Source: Absicoccus porci
GTDB taxonomy: Bacteria; Bacillota_I; Bacilli_A; Erysipelotrichales; Erysipelotrichaceae
DNA: 64,000 nucleotides
Assembly: GCF_003725415.1 (NCBI RefSeq)
Contig: NZ_RJQC01000001.1
Coordinates: forward strand, 645,362 to 709,361
Direction of reading: 5' to 3'
Shown: positions 53,507 to 62,749 of the stretch, one piece after another
Layout: every line of letters starts with the position of its first letter
Position numbering within the stretch: the first letter of the stretch is position 1
Translations under genes and position numbers: made by a program
Notes under the pieces: model-generated
The model's database searches: none
What the model was told of the DNA's origin: nothing
Seen by the model: the letters and a program-made list of their open reading frames with translations, nothing else

Positions 53507-55447
53507 ATGAAAACACTCAGTATTGATATTGAGACCTACAGCGATGTGCCTCTTCAGAAGACCGGTGTCTATCGTTATGTAGAATCTCCCAATTTTGAAA
53601 TCTTACTCTTTGCCTACAGTGTCGACAGCCAGCCCGTTCAGGTTATCGACCTCGCCTGTGGTGAACAGATTCCCAAAGATGTCCTTCTTGCCTTGGAGGA
53701 TGAAACTGTCATCAAGTGGGCCTTCAACGCTACTTTTGAACGTATCTGCCTCTCTCGCTTCTTAGGTTATCCGACTGGAGAATATCTGGAGCCGGAAAGC
53801 TGGCGTTGCTCCATGATATGGGCTGCCACGATGGGACTCCCACTCTCCTTGGAAGGTGTCGGCGCTGTTCTGGGTCTGGAAAAGCAGAAGCTCTCAGAAG
53901 GAAAAGACCTCATCAAATACTTCTGCCAGCCTTGTGCTCCCACAAAAACCAATGGGCAGCGTACAAGAAATCGCCCTTCCCATGCTCCGGACAAATGGGC
54001 CATGTTCAAAAAATATAATATCCGTGATGTGGAGACCGAAATGGGTATCCAGCAGAGGCTTGCGAAGTTTCCAGTACCAGCTCAGGTCTGGGATGAATAC
54101 CACATGGACCAAGAAATCAACGACCGTGGTGTACGTTTGGATATGGAGCTTGTTGCTGCTGCCATCGAAATGGATACTCGCTCCAGAACGGAACTGACCG
54201 AAACCATGAAGAAAATCACGGAGCTGGAGAATCCTAACTCCGTCCAGCAGATGAAGGCTTGGCTTTCTGACAATGGTTTGGAAACAGATACTCTTGGCAA
54301 AAAGGCTGTGGCAGAGCTCCTAAAGTCTGCTCCTCCAAAGCTCTCACAGGTGCTTACTTTAAGACAGCAGCTGGCTAAGTCTTCCGTCCGTAAATATCAG
54401 GCGATGGAAAAGACCGTGTGCGCAGATGGTCGTGCTCGTGGCATGTTCCAGTTTTATGGTGCCAATCGAACCGGCAGATTCTCCGGTCGTAACATCCAGC
54501 TGCAGAACCTACCGCAAAACCATCTTTCGGACCTTGCAGAGGCTCGTTCTCTGGTGCGCTCCGGCAACTTTGAAGCTGTGGAACTTCTCTACGAAGATGT
54601 GCCGGATACACTTTCCCAGCTCATCCGTACCGCCTTTATTCCCAGAGAAGGCACTAAATTTCTTGTAGCTGACTTTTCTGCTATCGAAGCCCGTGTCATC
54701 GCATGGTTTGCCGGTGAAAAATGGCGTCAAGAGGTCTTTGCCAAAGGCGGAGATATCTACTGTGCTTCTGCCAGCCAGATGTTCAAGGTCCCTGTCGAGA
54801 AGCACGGTATCAATGGTCACCTCAGACAAAAAGGCAAAATCGCTGAACTTGCCCTCGGTTACGGAGGCTCGGTCGGGGCCTTAAAAGCTATGGGAGCATT
54901 GGATATGGGGCTCACTGATGAGGAACTCCCACCACTGGTCGATGCATGGAGGCAGTCCAACCCGAACATCGTTAAATTCTGGTGGGATGTGGACCGAGCT
55001 GTCATGGAAGCCGTAAAGTTCAAGCACACCACTTCCGACTATGGTCTGACCTTCTCCTGCAGGAGTGGTATGCTCTTTATCACTCTCCCGTCGGGAAGAA
55101 AGCTCGCATATGTGAAACCGAAGATTGGAACAAATAAGTTCGGTGGTCAGTGTATTACCTATGAAGGTGTCGGCGGCACCAAGAAGTGGGAGCGTCTCGA
55201 TTCCTATGGTCCGAAATTTGTCGAGAACATCGTGCAGGCAACGGCCCGTGATATTCTCTGCTATGCCATGCAGACACTCCGCTGCTGCTCCATTGTCATG
55301 CACATCCACGATGAAGTGGTCATTGAAGCAGGCCCTCTCATGTCCTTGGATGCGGTCTGTGAACAAATGGGCCGTACTCCACCTTGGGCCAAGGGGCTAC
55401 TTTTAAGAGCCGATGGCTATGCGACACCTTTTTATAAAAAAGATTAA
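53507..55447 (+). CDS. Phage family A DNA polymerase
   Basis: A 646-residue replicative polymerase. The 3'-5' exonuclease domain has LSIDIETYSD (first residues) and KWAFNATFERICLSRFL. The polymerase domain has FQFYGANRTGRFSGRNIQLQNLP, motif A LVADFSAIEARVIAWFAG (near residue 385), motif B RQKGKIAELALGYGGSVGAL and motif C HIHDEVVIEAG (near 610). All catalytic aspartates are in place. Length is typical of this phage type. Confidence 0.93.
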   Translation: MKTLSIDIETYSDVPLQKTGVYRYVESPNFEILLFAYSVDSQPVQVIDLACGEQIPKDVLLALEDETVIKWAFNATFERICLSRFLGYPTGEYLEPESWRCSMIWAATMGLPLSLEGVGAVLGLEKQKLSEGKDLIKYFCQPCAPTKTNGQRTRNRPSHAPDKWAMFKKYNIRDVETEMGIQQRLAKFPVPAQVWDEYHMDQEINDRGVRLDMELVAAAIEMDTRSRTELTETMKKITELENPNSVQQMKAWLSDNGLETDTLGKKAVAELLKSAPPKLSQVLTLRQQLAKSSVRKYQAMEKTVCADGRARGMFQFYGANRTGRFSGRNIQLQNLPQNHLSDLAEARSLVRSGNFEAVELLYEDVPDTLSQLIRTAFIPREGTKFLVADFSAIEARVIAWFAGEKWRQEVFAKGGDIYCASASQMFKVPVEKHGINGHLRQKGKIAELALGYGGSVGALKAMGALDMGLTDEELPPLVDAWRQSNPNIVKFWWDVDRAVMEAVKFKHTTSDYGLTFSCRSGMLFITLPSGRKLAYVKPKIGTNKFGGQCITYEGVGGTKKWERLDSYGPKFVENIVQATARDILCYAMQTLRCCSIVMHIHDEVVIEAGPLMSLDAVCEQMGRTPPWAKGLLLRADGYATPFYKKD

Positions 55448-55466
55448 ATATATGTGGCTCAAATTA

Positions 55467-55510
55467 GGCGTTCACCTCCATTGGATATTAGAGGTGGACG
55501 TCCTTTTTAT
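55467..55510 (+). terminator. Terminator-like hairpin after the polymerase
   Basis: GGCGTTCACCTCC and GGAGGTGGACGTCC-like arms pair with a bulge and one G-T (55467-55502), then CTTTTTAT. Its left arm shares the 13-mer TCACCTCCATTGG with the hairpin at 50768. Confidence 0.6.
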
Positions 55511-55538
55511 ATGTCCATCCGGAAAGGAGGAACCTGAC

Positions 55539-55958
55539 GTGTCAATCAGCAAATACAACAGCGAAGGATATTCTGACCCTACTGCTTACGGCGCTCTTTG
55601 CTCTATCGAGAGTGAGACCCGTGCACTGCGTGCTTTCAGACCAATCGTATATATCTGCTCTCCCTTTGCCGGAGACACCGAAAAGAACGTAGCTGCTGCC
55701 AGAGCCTACAGCCGCTTTGCAGTGGAACAAGGATACATCCCCATCGCACCACACCTGCTGTTTCCACAGTTTTTGAATGATACCGACCCGAAGGAACGTG
55801 AACTTGGTCTTTTCTTCGGAAATGCCATCATGAGCAAATGTTCTGAGGTCTGGGTCTTTGGAAGTCATATCTCTTCCGGCATGGAAGCAGAAATCAAACG
55901 AGCCAAGTGGAAGAATTACCGCCTGCGCTATTTCACTGAGAATCTTGAGGAGGTTTAA
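55539..55958 (+). CDS. DUF4406/nucleoside deoxyribosyltransferase-like protein
   Basis: A 139-residue protein starting at GTG (55539) behind AAAGGAGG. The fold pattern of the deoxyribosyltransferase-like DUF4406 family is clear: VYICSPFAGDTEKNVAAARAYSRF, then GYIPIAPHLLFPQFLND, CSEVWVFGSHISSGMEAEI. The family may act on nucleotides; no reaction is established. The frame extends upstream to 55413 over the terminator and is not used. Confidence 0.8.
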   Translation: MSISKYNSEGYSDPTAYGALCSIESETRALRAFRPIVYICSPFAGDTEKNVAAARAYSRFAVEQGYIPIAPHLLFPQFLNDTDPKERELGLFFGNAIMSKCSEVWVFGSHISSGMEAEIKRAKWKNYRLRYFTENLEEV

Positions 55959-55961
55959 CAC

Positions 55962-56291
55962 ATGTACGAAGTAAAAGAAAATTCAAGAATATTAAAAGAC
56001 GGAACCGAAATCACGACCTATAGCAGAGATGTCGTCAGCTGCAACATTTTAGAGGTCGAAGCAGGAACCACCGGCTATCGTGGTGGTGATACCGGTCATG
56101 GTGGTCGCACCTATTTCCGTATTCAGGATGCAGCCTGTACGGACATGGAAATCCATAGCTATACTACTCGCTGCGGCAGTAACGGTTTTGAGGTTTGCCT
56201 CGGTGGTGACTGCGAGCTGGAGACTATGATTCGAGCTTTGAAATTTATCACCAAGGTTCTGGAAGAGGAATCCAAGGAGGTGTATGACTAA
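55962..56291 (+). CDS. Hypothetical phage protein
   Basis: A 109-residue, beta-rich protein (YEVKENSRILKDGTEITTYS; GYRGGDTGHGGRTYFRIQD; GGDCELETMIRALKFITKVL). No known family recognised. GAGGAGG precedes the ATG, and its stop shares a base with the next start, so it is coupled to the primase-helicase. Confidence 0.7.
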   Translation: MYEVKENSRILKDGTEITTYSRDVVSCNILEVEAGTTGYRGGDTGHGGRTYFRIQDAACTDMEIHSYTTRCGSNGFEVCLGGDCELETMIRALKFITKVLEEESKEVYD

Positions 56292-58564
56292 TGTTCACCA
56301 TTTATTCTGCGGACGTTACCGGTAATCCCGGTAACTGCTCCTATCCGCATAAGCATGTCATCTTAGATGAGGACAGTCTGAAAGCTGCCATCTGCCATGA
56401 CTATGTCTGCGCCGAATATAAAAACAGCTACCGCAATGGTGATAACTTTATCGGCAGCGACTGCCTTCCTGTAGATTGCGATAACGACCACTCTGAGAAT
56501 CCGGATGACTGGGTCACTCCCGACGATATCATGCAGGCCTTTCCGGGTGTCAGCTTTGCTATCCACTATAGCCGCTACAACAACCGTGAGAAAAACGGAA
56601 AGGCTGCAAGACCAAAGTTCCATGTCCTATTCCCAATCGAATATGTATCCGATGCCTCTCTTTACAGCGATATGAAGAAGCTGGTCAATTCCATCTTCCC
56701 ATATTTCGATACGCAGGCACTGGATGCCGCACGATTCTTCTTTGGAACGACTACAGCAGATGTCGCTCTCTATCCGGGCCGCATGAATCTGACTGAGTTC
56801 TTGGATGAGGACCTGTTTGATGAAGATTTACCGGACGGTCAATACGACGGTGCTGCTATTCCTGAAGGAAGCCGCAATGCCACCATGTCCCGTTTTGCCG
56901 GTCGTGTCATCAAAAAATACGGAGACAGCGACAAGGCATATCAGGCATTCATCGAAGAATCAGCAAAGTGCGTACCTCCGCTGGAGGCATCCGAGCTTGC
57001 TACCATCTGGCACAGTGCCCAGCGCTTTTATGCAAGACTCTCCCAGCAGGATGGCTACATTGCACCGGAAGTATATAACGACCCTTCCTGTTACAAACCG
57101 GGAGACTTCTCCGATGTTGGACAGGCTGAGGTGTTAGCCAAATACTTCTCCGGCGAGCTCCGCTATTCTCCGGCCACCCACTTCATCCGATACTCTGACC
57201 ATTACTGGCAGGAATCCGAACCGGGTGCGCAGGCAGCGGCTCACGAACTTACAAGAAGACAGCTGAAGGAAGCTGGCAATGATATGCTCGAAGCACTCGA
57301 TAAGCTGAAGAACTCCGGCGCACAGTCTCTGCTTGATTCCATGACAAAGAACAAGGCAGAGCAGTTGATGAACGAGGACCAGCTGGAAGCCTATCAGGAA
57401 TTTCTGGCTGCAAAGGCATATCAGCAGTTTTCTGTAAAGCGCAGGGATTCCAAGAACATTACTTCTACGCTGAAGGAATCTCGCCCGATGCTGGAAATCT
57501 CGCCTCGTGACCTTGATGCTGATTGCTTTGCTATGTGTACACCGGAAGCAACTTATGACCTGCGTAAAGGAATGGCCGGTGCCAGAGAACACCTGCCGGA
57601 GGATTTCATTACCAAAATCACATCGGTGTCACCGAACTACAAGGGCCAGCAGATTTGGCTGGACTGCCTTGACCTCATCTTTCAGGGTAATCAGGAACTC
57701 ATCGATTATGTTCAGATGATTTGTGGTCTGGCTGCTATCGGCAAGGTCTATGTGGAAGCACTCATCATTGCCTACGGTGATGGACGCAATGGTAAGTCCA
57801 CCTTCTGGAATGCTATCTCCAGAGTGCTCGGTCTTTACTCCGGTAACATTTCTGCAGATACGCTCACTGTCGGATGCCGAAGAAACATCAAGCCGGAAAT
57901 GGCTGAGGTCAAAGGTAAAAGACTCCTCATTGCAGCCGAGATGCAGGAAGGTGCTCGTCTGAACGATTCCACCGTCAAGCAGCTCTGCTCCACTGATGAT
58001 GTCTTTGCAGAAAAGAAATACAAGGACCCGTTCTCCTTCAAGCCTTGCCACACACTGGTGCTTTACACCAATCATCTGCCCCGTGTCTCCGCATCCGATG
58101 ATGGCATTTGGAGACGACTCATCGTCATCCCGTTCAATGCCAAGATTACCGGCAGCAGCGACATCAAAAATTATAGTGAGTACCTTTACGACAACGCTGG
58201 CGGCAGCATTTTGGCGTGGGTCATCGAAGGTGCCAAGAAGGTCATCGAGTCTGATTACCAGATTCCCGTGCCGGACCTAGTGCAGAAAGCCATTGATGAA
58301 TACCGTAGCCAGAACGACTGGTTCGGTCACTTCCTTGCAGATAAATGTGAGGTCGACCCGTCTTATAAAGAAAGCTCCTCTTCTCTTTATCAGGCGTACC
58401 GCAACTATTCTCTGGACTGCAACGAGTATGTGCGCAGTACCGCTGACTTCTACTTTGCTCTGGAGAAGGCTGGCTTTGAGCGAATCACCGTGAGCAGAAA
58501 GCGTTACTTTAAGGGTCTGCGCTTACGTGAGGACACTGGTGCAGACGAGGATTTTATGAATTAA
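56291..58564 (+). CDS. Phage primase-helicase (P4/D5 type)
   Basis: A 757-residue fusion. The front has an archaeo-eukaryotic-type primase pattern: LPVDCDNDHSENP (acidic pair, near residue 55) and ARPKFHVLFPI (near 110). The middle carries the D5_N region. The back is a superfamily 3 helicase with Walker A AYGDGRNGKSTFWNAIS (near 495), Walker B RLLIAAEMQEG and the sensor HTLVLYTNHLPRV. It primes and unwinds phage DNA. The start overlaps the previous stop by one base. Confidence 0.92.
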   Translation: MFTIYSADVTGNPGNCSYPHKHVILDEDSLKAAICHDYVCAEYKNSYRNGDNFIGSDCLPVDCDNDHSENPDDWVTPDDIMQAFPGVSFAIHYSRYNNREKNGKAARPKFHVLFPIEYVSDASLYSDMKKLVNSIFPYFDTQALDAARFFFGTTTADVALYPGRMNLTEFLDEDLFDEDLPDGQYDGAAIPEGSRNATMSRFAGRVIKKYGDSDKAYQAFIEESAKCVPPLEASELATIWHSAQRFYARLSQQDGYIAPEVYNDPSCYKPGDFSDVGQAEVLAKYFSGELRYSPATHFIRYSDHYWQESEPGAQAAAHELTRRQLKEAGNDMLEALDKLKNSGAQSLLDSMTKNKAEQLMNEDQLEAYQEFLAAKAYQQFSVKRRDSKNITSTLKESRPMLEISPRDLDADCFAMCTPEATYDLRKGMAGAREHLPEDFITKITSVSPNYKGQQIWLDCLDLIFQGNQELIDYVQMICGLAAIGKVYVEALIIAYGDGRNGKSTFWNAISRVLGLYSGNISADTLTVGCRRNIKPEMAEVKGKRLLIAAEMQEGARLNDSTVKQLCSTDDVFAEKKYKDPFSFKPCHTLVLYTNHLPRVSASDDGIWRRLIVIPFNAKITGSSDIKNYSEYLYDNAGGSILAWVIEGAKKVIESDYQIPVPDLVQKAIDEYRSQNDWFGHFLADKCEVDPSYKESSSSLYQAYRNYSLDCNEYVRSTADFYFALEKAGFERITVSRKRYFKGLRLREDTGADEDFMN

Positions 58565-58576
58565 GGCCATAAATGA

Positions 58577-58667
58577 CAAGGTGTATCAATGTGTTATATA
58601 AAACTTTTCTTAGGCCTATAAAAATATCAATAAGAAAAAGTATGGAAAATACCATTGATACACCTTG
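58577..58667. repeat. Perfect 15-bp inverted repeat after the primase-helicase
   Basis: CAAGGTGTATCAATG (58577-58591) and its exact complement (58653-58667) flank 61 bases of AT-rich DNA that contains a third TATCAAT (58625-58631). The block fills the gap between the primase-helicase and VRR-NUC genes and contrasts with the GC-richer genes around it. Confidence 0.85.
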
Positions 58668-58703
58668 CACCTCTTCAAATTAACGGCCTGATGGAGGACA
58701 AGT

Positions 58704-58985
58704 ATGTTAGAAAAAACGATAGAAAAGAAATTGACAACCGCAGTAAAAAAGGCTGGTGGTATCGCACCGAAGTTCGTGTCTCCTTCTTTCGCAGGGATGC
58801 CCGACCGCCTTATCTTATTACCTGATGGGAAGTTTGCCTTTGCAGAATTAAAGGCACCAGGAGAATCCCCACGCCCATTGCAAAAAGCACGTCACAGGCT
58901 CCTTCGCTCTCTGGGCTTTCGTGTGTATGTGATTGACAGCATAGAGCAGATTGGAGGGATGATTGATGAACTTCGCACCTCATGA
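58704..58985 (+). CDS. VRR-NUC domain nuclease
   Basis: A 93-residue stand-alone VRR-NUC protein. The catalytic pattern GMPDRLILLPDGKFAFAELK (PD...ExK) lies at residues 31-50, followed by QKARHRLLRSLGFRVYVID. Such phage nucleases may act on branched DNA with the SNF2 helicase, whose gene overlaps by 20 bases. Confidence 0.9.
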   Translation: MLEKTIEKKLTTAVKKAGGIAPKFVSPSFAGMPDRLILLPDGKFAFAELKAPGESPRPLQKARHRLLRSLGFRVYVIDSIEQIGGMIDELRTS

Positions 58986-60309
58986 TTATCAGGCCTACGC
59001 CATCGATTATATTGAGACACATCCTGTGGCAGCAGTCCTGCTCGATATGGGTCTTGGAAAGACGGTCATCTCCCTGACTGCCATCGCAGACCTTCTATTC
59101 GACAGCTTTGAGGCCCATCGCATTCTGGTAGTCGCCCCACTTCGAGTTGCCAGAGATACATGGCCTGCAGAAATCAGAAAATGGCAGCACCTAAAATCTC
59201 TGACCTTCGCCGTCTGTGTGGGGACACCAAAAGAGCGAAAAGCAGCTTTGATGGCAGGTGCAGACATCACCATCATCAACAGAGAAAACCTGCAATGGCT
59301 CATTGAGTCCAGCGGCTTTCCCTTTGACTACGATATGGTGGTCATCGACGAGCTCTCATCCTTCAAGAATCACAATTCTAAGAGGTTCAAGTCCCTGTTG
59401 AAGGTAAGACCAAGCGTCAAGCGTATCATCGGTCTGACCGGAACCCCCTCTTCCAACGGTCTGATGGATTTATGGGCCGAGTTCCGACTGCTGGATTTAG
59501 GAAAACGCCTCGGACGCTTCATTACAGAGTACCGAAACAACTACTTTGTGCCGGACAAGAGGAATGGCCAAATTATCTATTCCTATAATCCGCAGCCTTA
59601 TGCTGAAGAACGCATCTATAGCCAGATTTCTGATATCACCATCTCCATGAAATCAACAGACCACCTGAAGATGCCAGAGCTCATCTCCTCCGAATATGAG
59701 GTCCATTTATCCGATGATGAAGTGACCCGATACGAGGACTTGAAGCAGGAGCTGGTGCTGGAGCTCCCTGATGGAGAAATTACTGCTGCCAATGCTGCTT
59801 CTCTCACCGGAAAGTTATCCCAGCTTGCCAACGGAGCTATTTATTCGGATACCGGTGACACCATTGAGTTCCACGACAGAAAACTGGATGCTCTGGAGGA
59901 TATCATCGAATCCGCAAACGGCAAACCGGTCCTTGTGGCTTATTGGTTCAAGCACGACCTCTCCCGTATCAAGAAACGCTTTGATGTGAGAGAAATAAAA
60001 TCCAGCAAGGACATCACCGACTGGAATGCCGGAAAGATACCGGTAGCAGTCATCCACCCAGCCTCTGCCGGTCATGGACTTAACCTGCAGGCTGGTGGTT
60101 CCACCCTCATCTGGTTCGGGCTGACATGGTCACTGGAATTGTATCAGCAGACCAACGCCCGTCTCTGGAGACAGGGCCAGACTTCCGGAACCGTGGTAAT
60201 AGAACACATCATCACAAAAGGAACCATTGATGAGCGCATCTTAAAGGCTCTCTCCAAAAAGGAGCTGACCCAGAACGCCCTTATCGATGCAGTAAAAGCA
60301 AACCTATGA
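58966..60309 (+). CDS. SNF2-family DEAD-like helicase
   Basis: A 447-residue superfamily 2 ATPase. Motif I LLDMGLGKTVISLTAIA (near residue 25), motif II VVIDELSSFKN, motif III LTGTPSSNGLMDLW and late motifs HGLNLQAGGSTLIWFGLTWS and QTNARLWRQGQ are present. The ATG at 58966 has GGAGGG upstream. The pair with VRR-NUC is standard in this phage group and suggests joint work on replication or recombination intermediates. Confidence 0.92.
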   Translation: MNFAPHDYQAYAIDYIETHPVAAVLLDMGLGKTVISLTAIADLLFDSFEAHRILVVAPLRVARDTWPAEIRKWQHLKSLTFAVCVGTPKERKAALMAGADITIINRENLQWLIESSGFPFDYDMVVIDELSSFKNHNSKRFKSLLKVRPSVKRIIGLTGTPSSNGLMDLWAEFRLLDLGKRLGRFITEYRNNYFVPDKRNGQIIYSYNPQPYAEERIYSQISDITISMKSTDHLKMPELISSEYEVHLSDDEVTRYEDLKQELVLELPDGEITAANAASLTGKLSQLANGAIYSDTGDTIEFHDRKLDALEDIIESANGKPVLVAYWFKHDLSRIKKRFDVREIKSSKDITDWNAGKIPVAVIHPASAGHGLNLQAGGSTLIWFGLTWSLELYQQTNARLWRQGQTSGTVVIEHIITKGTIDERILKALSKKELTQNALIDAVKANL

Positions 60310-60378
60310 CAATCTTCGACAAAATACGACAATCCGTGCCAATCCGAGGGAAATCTATTTTTTCGGAGGTACCAATCA

Positions 60379-60813
60379 ATGACTGCAAAAGAATACTTAT
60401 CTCAAGCACGCTACTTGGATAATAGAATCAAAAGCAAACTGTTACAGATAGATTCCTTAAATGAATTAGCTACCCGTTGCACACCGTCCTACTCCGATAT
60501 GCCAAAGAGCCCTAACCGTGAAGGCTCTCGAATGGAATCCGCCATTCTTGACATCATCGAGCTGGAGGATGAAATCAGTAAAGACGTCGTAGAACTTGTG
60601 GCATTAAAGAAGGAAATCGTAGAGGTTATCAAACAGGTCGGCAATACCGAATACCAGACCTTACTTGAGGAACGCTACCTCTGCTTTATCACATGGGAGC
60701 AGATTGCTGTTGATATGGGATACGAGCTTCGTTATATCCACAAACTTCATGGAAAGGCACTGGAAGAAGTAAAAGTTCCGGCTTTCTATGAAGGTGGACA
60801 TGAAATGACATAG
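60379..60813 (+). CDS. DUF1492/ArpU-type phage regulator
   Basis: A 144-residue protein with an N-terminal coiled coil (AKEYLSQARYLDNRIKSKLLQI) and a C-terminal sigma-like HTH (YQTLLEERYLCFITWEQIAVDMGYELRYIHKLHGKALEEV). Relatives control late gene expression in Gram-positive phages, which fits its place just before the packaging genes. Confidence 0.85.
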   Translation: MTAKEYLSQARYLDNRIKSKLLQIDSLNELATRCTPSYSDMPKSPNREGSRMESAILDIIELEDEISKDVVELVALKKEIVEVIKQVGNTEYQTLLEERYLCFITWEQIAVDMGYELRYIHKLHGKALEEVKVPAFYEGGHEMT

Positions 60814-60866
60814 AAAGACACTAAGCTCTTCTGATATTATTATACTAGCGAAAGTGAGAATCGCAG

Positions 60867-60900
60867 AAAGCCTTGTGGGACGAGTCCTGCAGGGCTTTTC
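60867..60900 (+). terminator. Terminator before the HNH gene
   Basis: A 12-bp stem with G-T pairs (AGCCTTGTGGGA/TCCTGCAGGGCT) lies inside AAA...TTTT (60867-60897). It closes the early transcript. Confidence 0.7.
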
Positions 60901-60927
60901 TTATACCCAAACGGAAGGAGGAATACG

Positions 60928-61287
60928 ATGCCAAGAAAACCAAAACGTCCCTGCTCCTATCCCGGCTGCCCAAATCTGACAGACGGACGCTTCTGTCCGG
61001 AGCATGAAAAGAAGGAAGCCAAACGCTACGAGAAGTACGACAGAGACCCGAATGCCAAGCGTCGCTACGGGCGTGCATGGAAACGTATCCGTGACAGCTA
61101 TGCTGCTGCCCACCCTCTTTGTGAGAGGTGCCTTGAGAACGGTGTCTACACACCAACCGAGCAGATACACCATGTGAAGCCCCTCTCCCAAGGCGGCACG
61201 CACGATAGAGAGAACTTGATGGCTCTTTGCAAATCCTGCCATGCCAAGATTCATGCGGAACACGGCGACCGCTGGCACAACCGGTAG
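60928..61287 (+). CDS. HNH endonuclease
   Basis: A 119-residue nuclease. Zinc cysteines frame the HNH core: CERCLENGVYTPTEQIHHVKP, GGTHDRENLMALCKSCHAKIH. The front has four more cysteines or histidines (CSYPGCPNL, FCPEH). In HK97-like phages the HNH protein next to the terminase is needed for cleavage at cos. GAAGGAGG precedes the ATG. Confidence 0.92.
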   Translation: MPRKPKRPCSYPGCPNLTDGRFCPEHEKKEAKRYEKYDRDPNAKRRYGRAWKRIRDSYAAAHPLCERCLENGVYTPTEQIHHVKPLSQGGTHDRENLMALCKSCHAKIHAEHGDRWHNR

Positions 61288-61398
61288 GGGCGGTCCACTT
61301 CTCTACGGTGAAGTCACCGGGGAACGGGCGTGGGGTCTCACGCACAAAGTCGCAATTTCAAACGGGGTATATAGGCCCCTGAACTGGAGGTGTAAAAA
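61288..61398 (+). other. HNH-terminase gap, candidate cos region
   Basis: A G/C-rich non-coding stretch with short repeated G-runs (GGGGCGG, CCGGGG, GGGCGTGGGG, ACGGGG) and a small inverted repeat (GTGGGGTCTCAC). Its place between HNH and the small terminase is where cos sites lie in related phages. The cut site itself cannot be read. Confidence 0.4.
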
Positions 61399-61953
61399 AT
61401 GGCTAAGGACGGTACCAACCGTGGCGGCGCTCGTATCGGCGCTGGAGCCAAGAAAAAGCCCTTAGCTGAGAGAATCGCTGAGGGAAATCCGGGCAAACGT
61501 GAGTTGACTGTCATCGACTTTACAGACAGCACCGTCGATTTAGAAGGTCAGCCGATGCCCAAACCATCCAAGATGCTATCTGCCAAGCAAAAGAACGGCA
61601 AAAAGCTCGTTGCTGCAGATGTCTACAAGAAAACATGGAACTGGCTGCATGAACGTGGCTGCGCTGCTCTCGTCTCTCCGGAGCTTTTAGAGCGCTATGC
61701 CATGAGTGTTGCTCGTTGGATTCAGTGTGAGGAAGCCATCACAGAGTTTGGATTCCTTGCCAAGCATCCGACGACCGGCAATGCCATCCAGTCTCCCTAT
61801 GTGGCCATGAGTCAGAACTTCATGAGCCAGACCAATCGTCTCTGGATGGAGATATACCAAATCGTAAAAGAAAATTGTGCCACTGAATATAACGGCGCTA
61901 CTCCACAGGATGATGTGATGGAGCGTCTCCTACTGGCACGGAAAGGAAATTAA
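61399..61953 (+). CDS. Terminase small subunit, P27 family
   Basis: A 184-residue packaging protein. The P27-type front GGARIGAGAKKKPLAERIAEGNPGKREL and helical body (WNWLHERGCAALVSPELLERYAMSVARWIQCEEAI; MSQTNRLWMEIYQIVKENC) are clear. It recognises phage DNA and hands it to the large subunit, which would be encoded beyond the window. GGAGGTG lies upstream. Confidence 0.9.
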   Translation: MAKDGTNRGGARIGAGAKKKPLAERIAEGNPGKRELTVIDFTDSTVDLEGQPMPKPSKMLSAKQKNGKKLVAADVYKKTWNWLHERGCAALVSPELLERYAMSVARWIQCEEAITEFGFLAKHPTTGNAIQSPYVAMSQNFMSQTNRLWMEIYQIVKENCATEYNGATPQDDVMERLLLARKGN

Positions 61954-61955
61954 CT

Positions 61956-62738
61956 ATGATTGAAAAAGTAAATCCAGCGCATCCGGATAAGATTGCAGAC
62001 AGGATTGCCGGAGCCATCGTCGACCTTGCTTATAAAACAGACGATGCTCCTAAAATCGCTGTTGAGGTTCTCATCGGACATGGCTATGGTCATGTCGTTA
62101 TCGAAACCTCTGCTCCTATCGATAAGACGGATGTCGCTTTTATCGTAGAGCGTCTTGCTCCCGGCATTCGTGTCTTCATTCAGATTGTTCCGCAGGATGC
62201 CCATCTTGCTAAGAATCAGGCCAAGGACATCCGCTGCGGTGATAACGGCATCTTCAAGGGCATGCCGCTTACAGAGGAACAGAAGGAAATCTCGAAGATT
62301 GCCAGAGAAATCTACAGCACCTATCCCTTTGATGGAAAGTATATCCTCGACGAAGCAAGACTCATCCTCTGTCAGAGCCATGCAGCTACTTCGGAACTAA
62401 AACAGAAATATCCGCATGCTGAGGTAAATCCGCTCGGTGATTGGACTGGCGGCATTGATGTGGACAGCGGTGCTACCAACAGAAAGCTCGGAAGTGATAT
62501 GGCTGACTCTGTTACTGGCGGTGGCCTTCATGGGAAGGACCTGTCAAAGGCAGATGTCACGCTCAACATCTACGCTTTCCTAAAAGCTCAGGAAACTGGA
62601 CAGCCGGTAACCATCTGCTGCGCTATCGGTGATGACACGATTGATGGTCATCCCTACAGTGAGCTGGTGGCTATCGCTGCGGAATATATAAAATCCATCG
62701 GCGGATTTGAAAAGTTCGCTGAATGGGGATTGTTCTAA
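61956..62738 (+). CDS. Phage-type short S-adenosylmethionine synthetase
   Basis: A 260-residue protein with MetK landmarks: VNPAHPDKIADRIAGAIVDL at the front, DVDSGATNRKLGSDM and GGGLHGKDLSKADVTLNIY near residues 170-215. Cellular MetK has about 390 residues; here the middle is shortened. The enzyme makes SAM from methionine and ATP. It lies 11 bases before a SAM-using methyltransferase, so it may feed that enzyme. Activity is not proven by the sequence. Confidence 0.8.
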   Translation: MIEKVNPAHPDKIADRIAGAIVDLAYKTDDAPKIAVEVLIGHGYGHVVIETSAPIDKTDVAFIVERLAPGIRVFIQIVPQDAHLAKNQAKDIRCGDNGIFKGMPLTEEQKEISKIAREIYSTYPFDGKYILDEARLILCQSHAATSELKQKYPHAEVNPLGDWTGGIDVDSGATNRKLGSDMADSVTGGGLHGKDLSKADVTLNIYAFLKAQETGQPVTICCAIGDDTIDGHPYSELVAIAAEYIKSIGGFEKFAEWGLF

Positions 62739-62749
62739 GGAGGAATACC

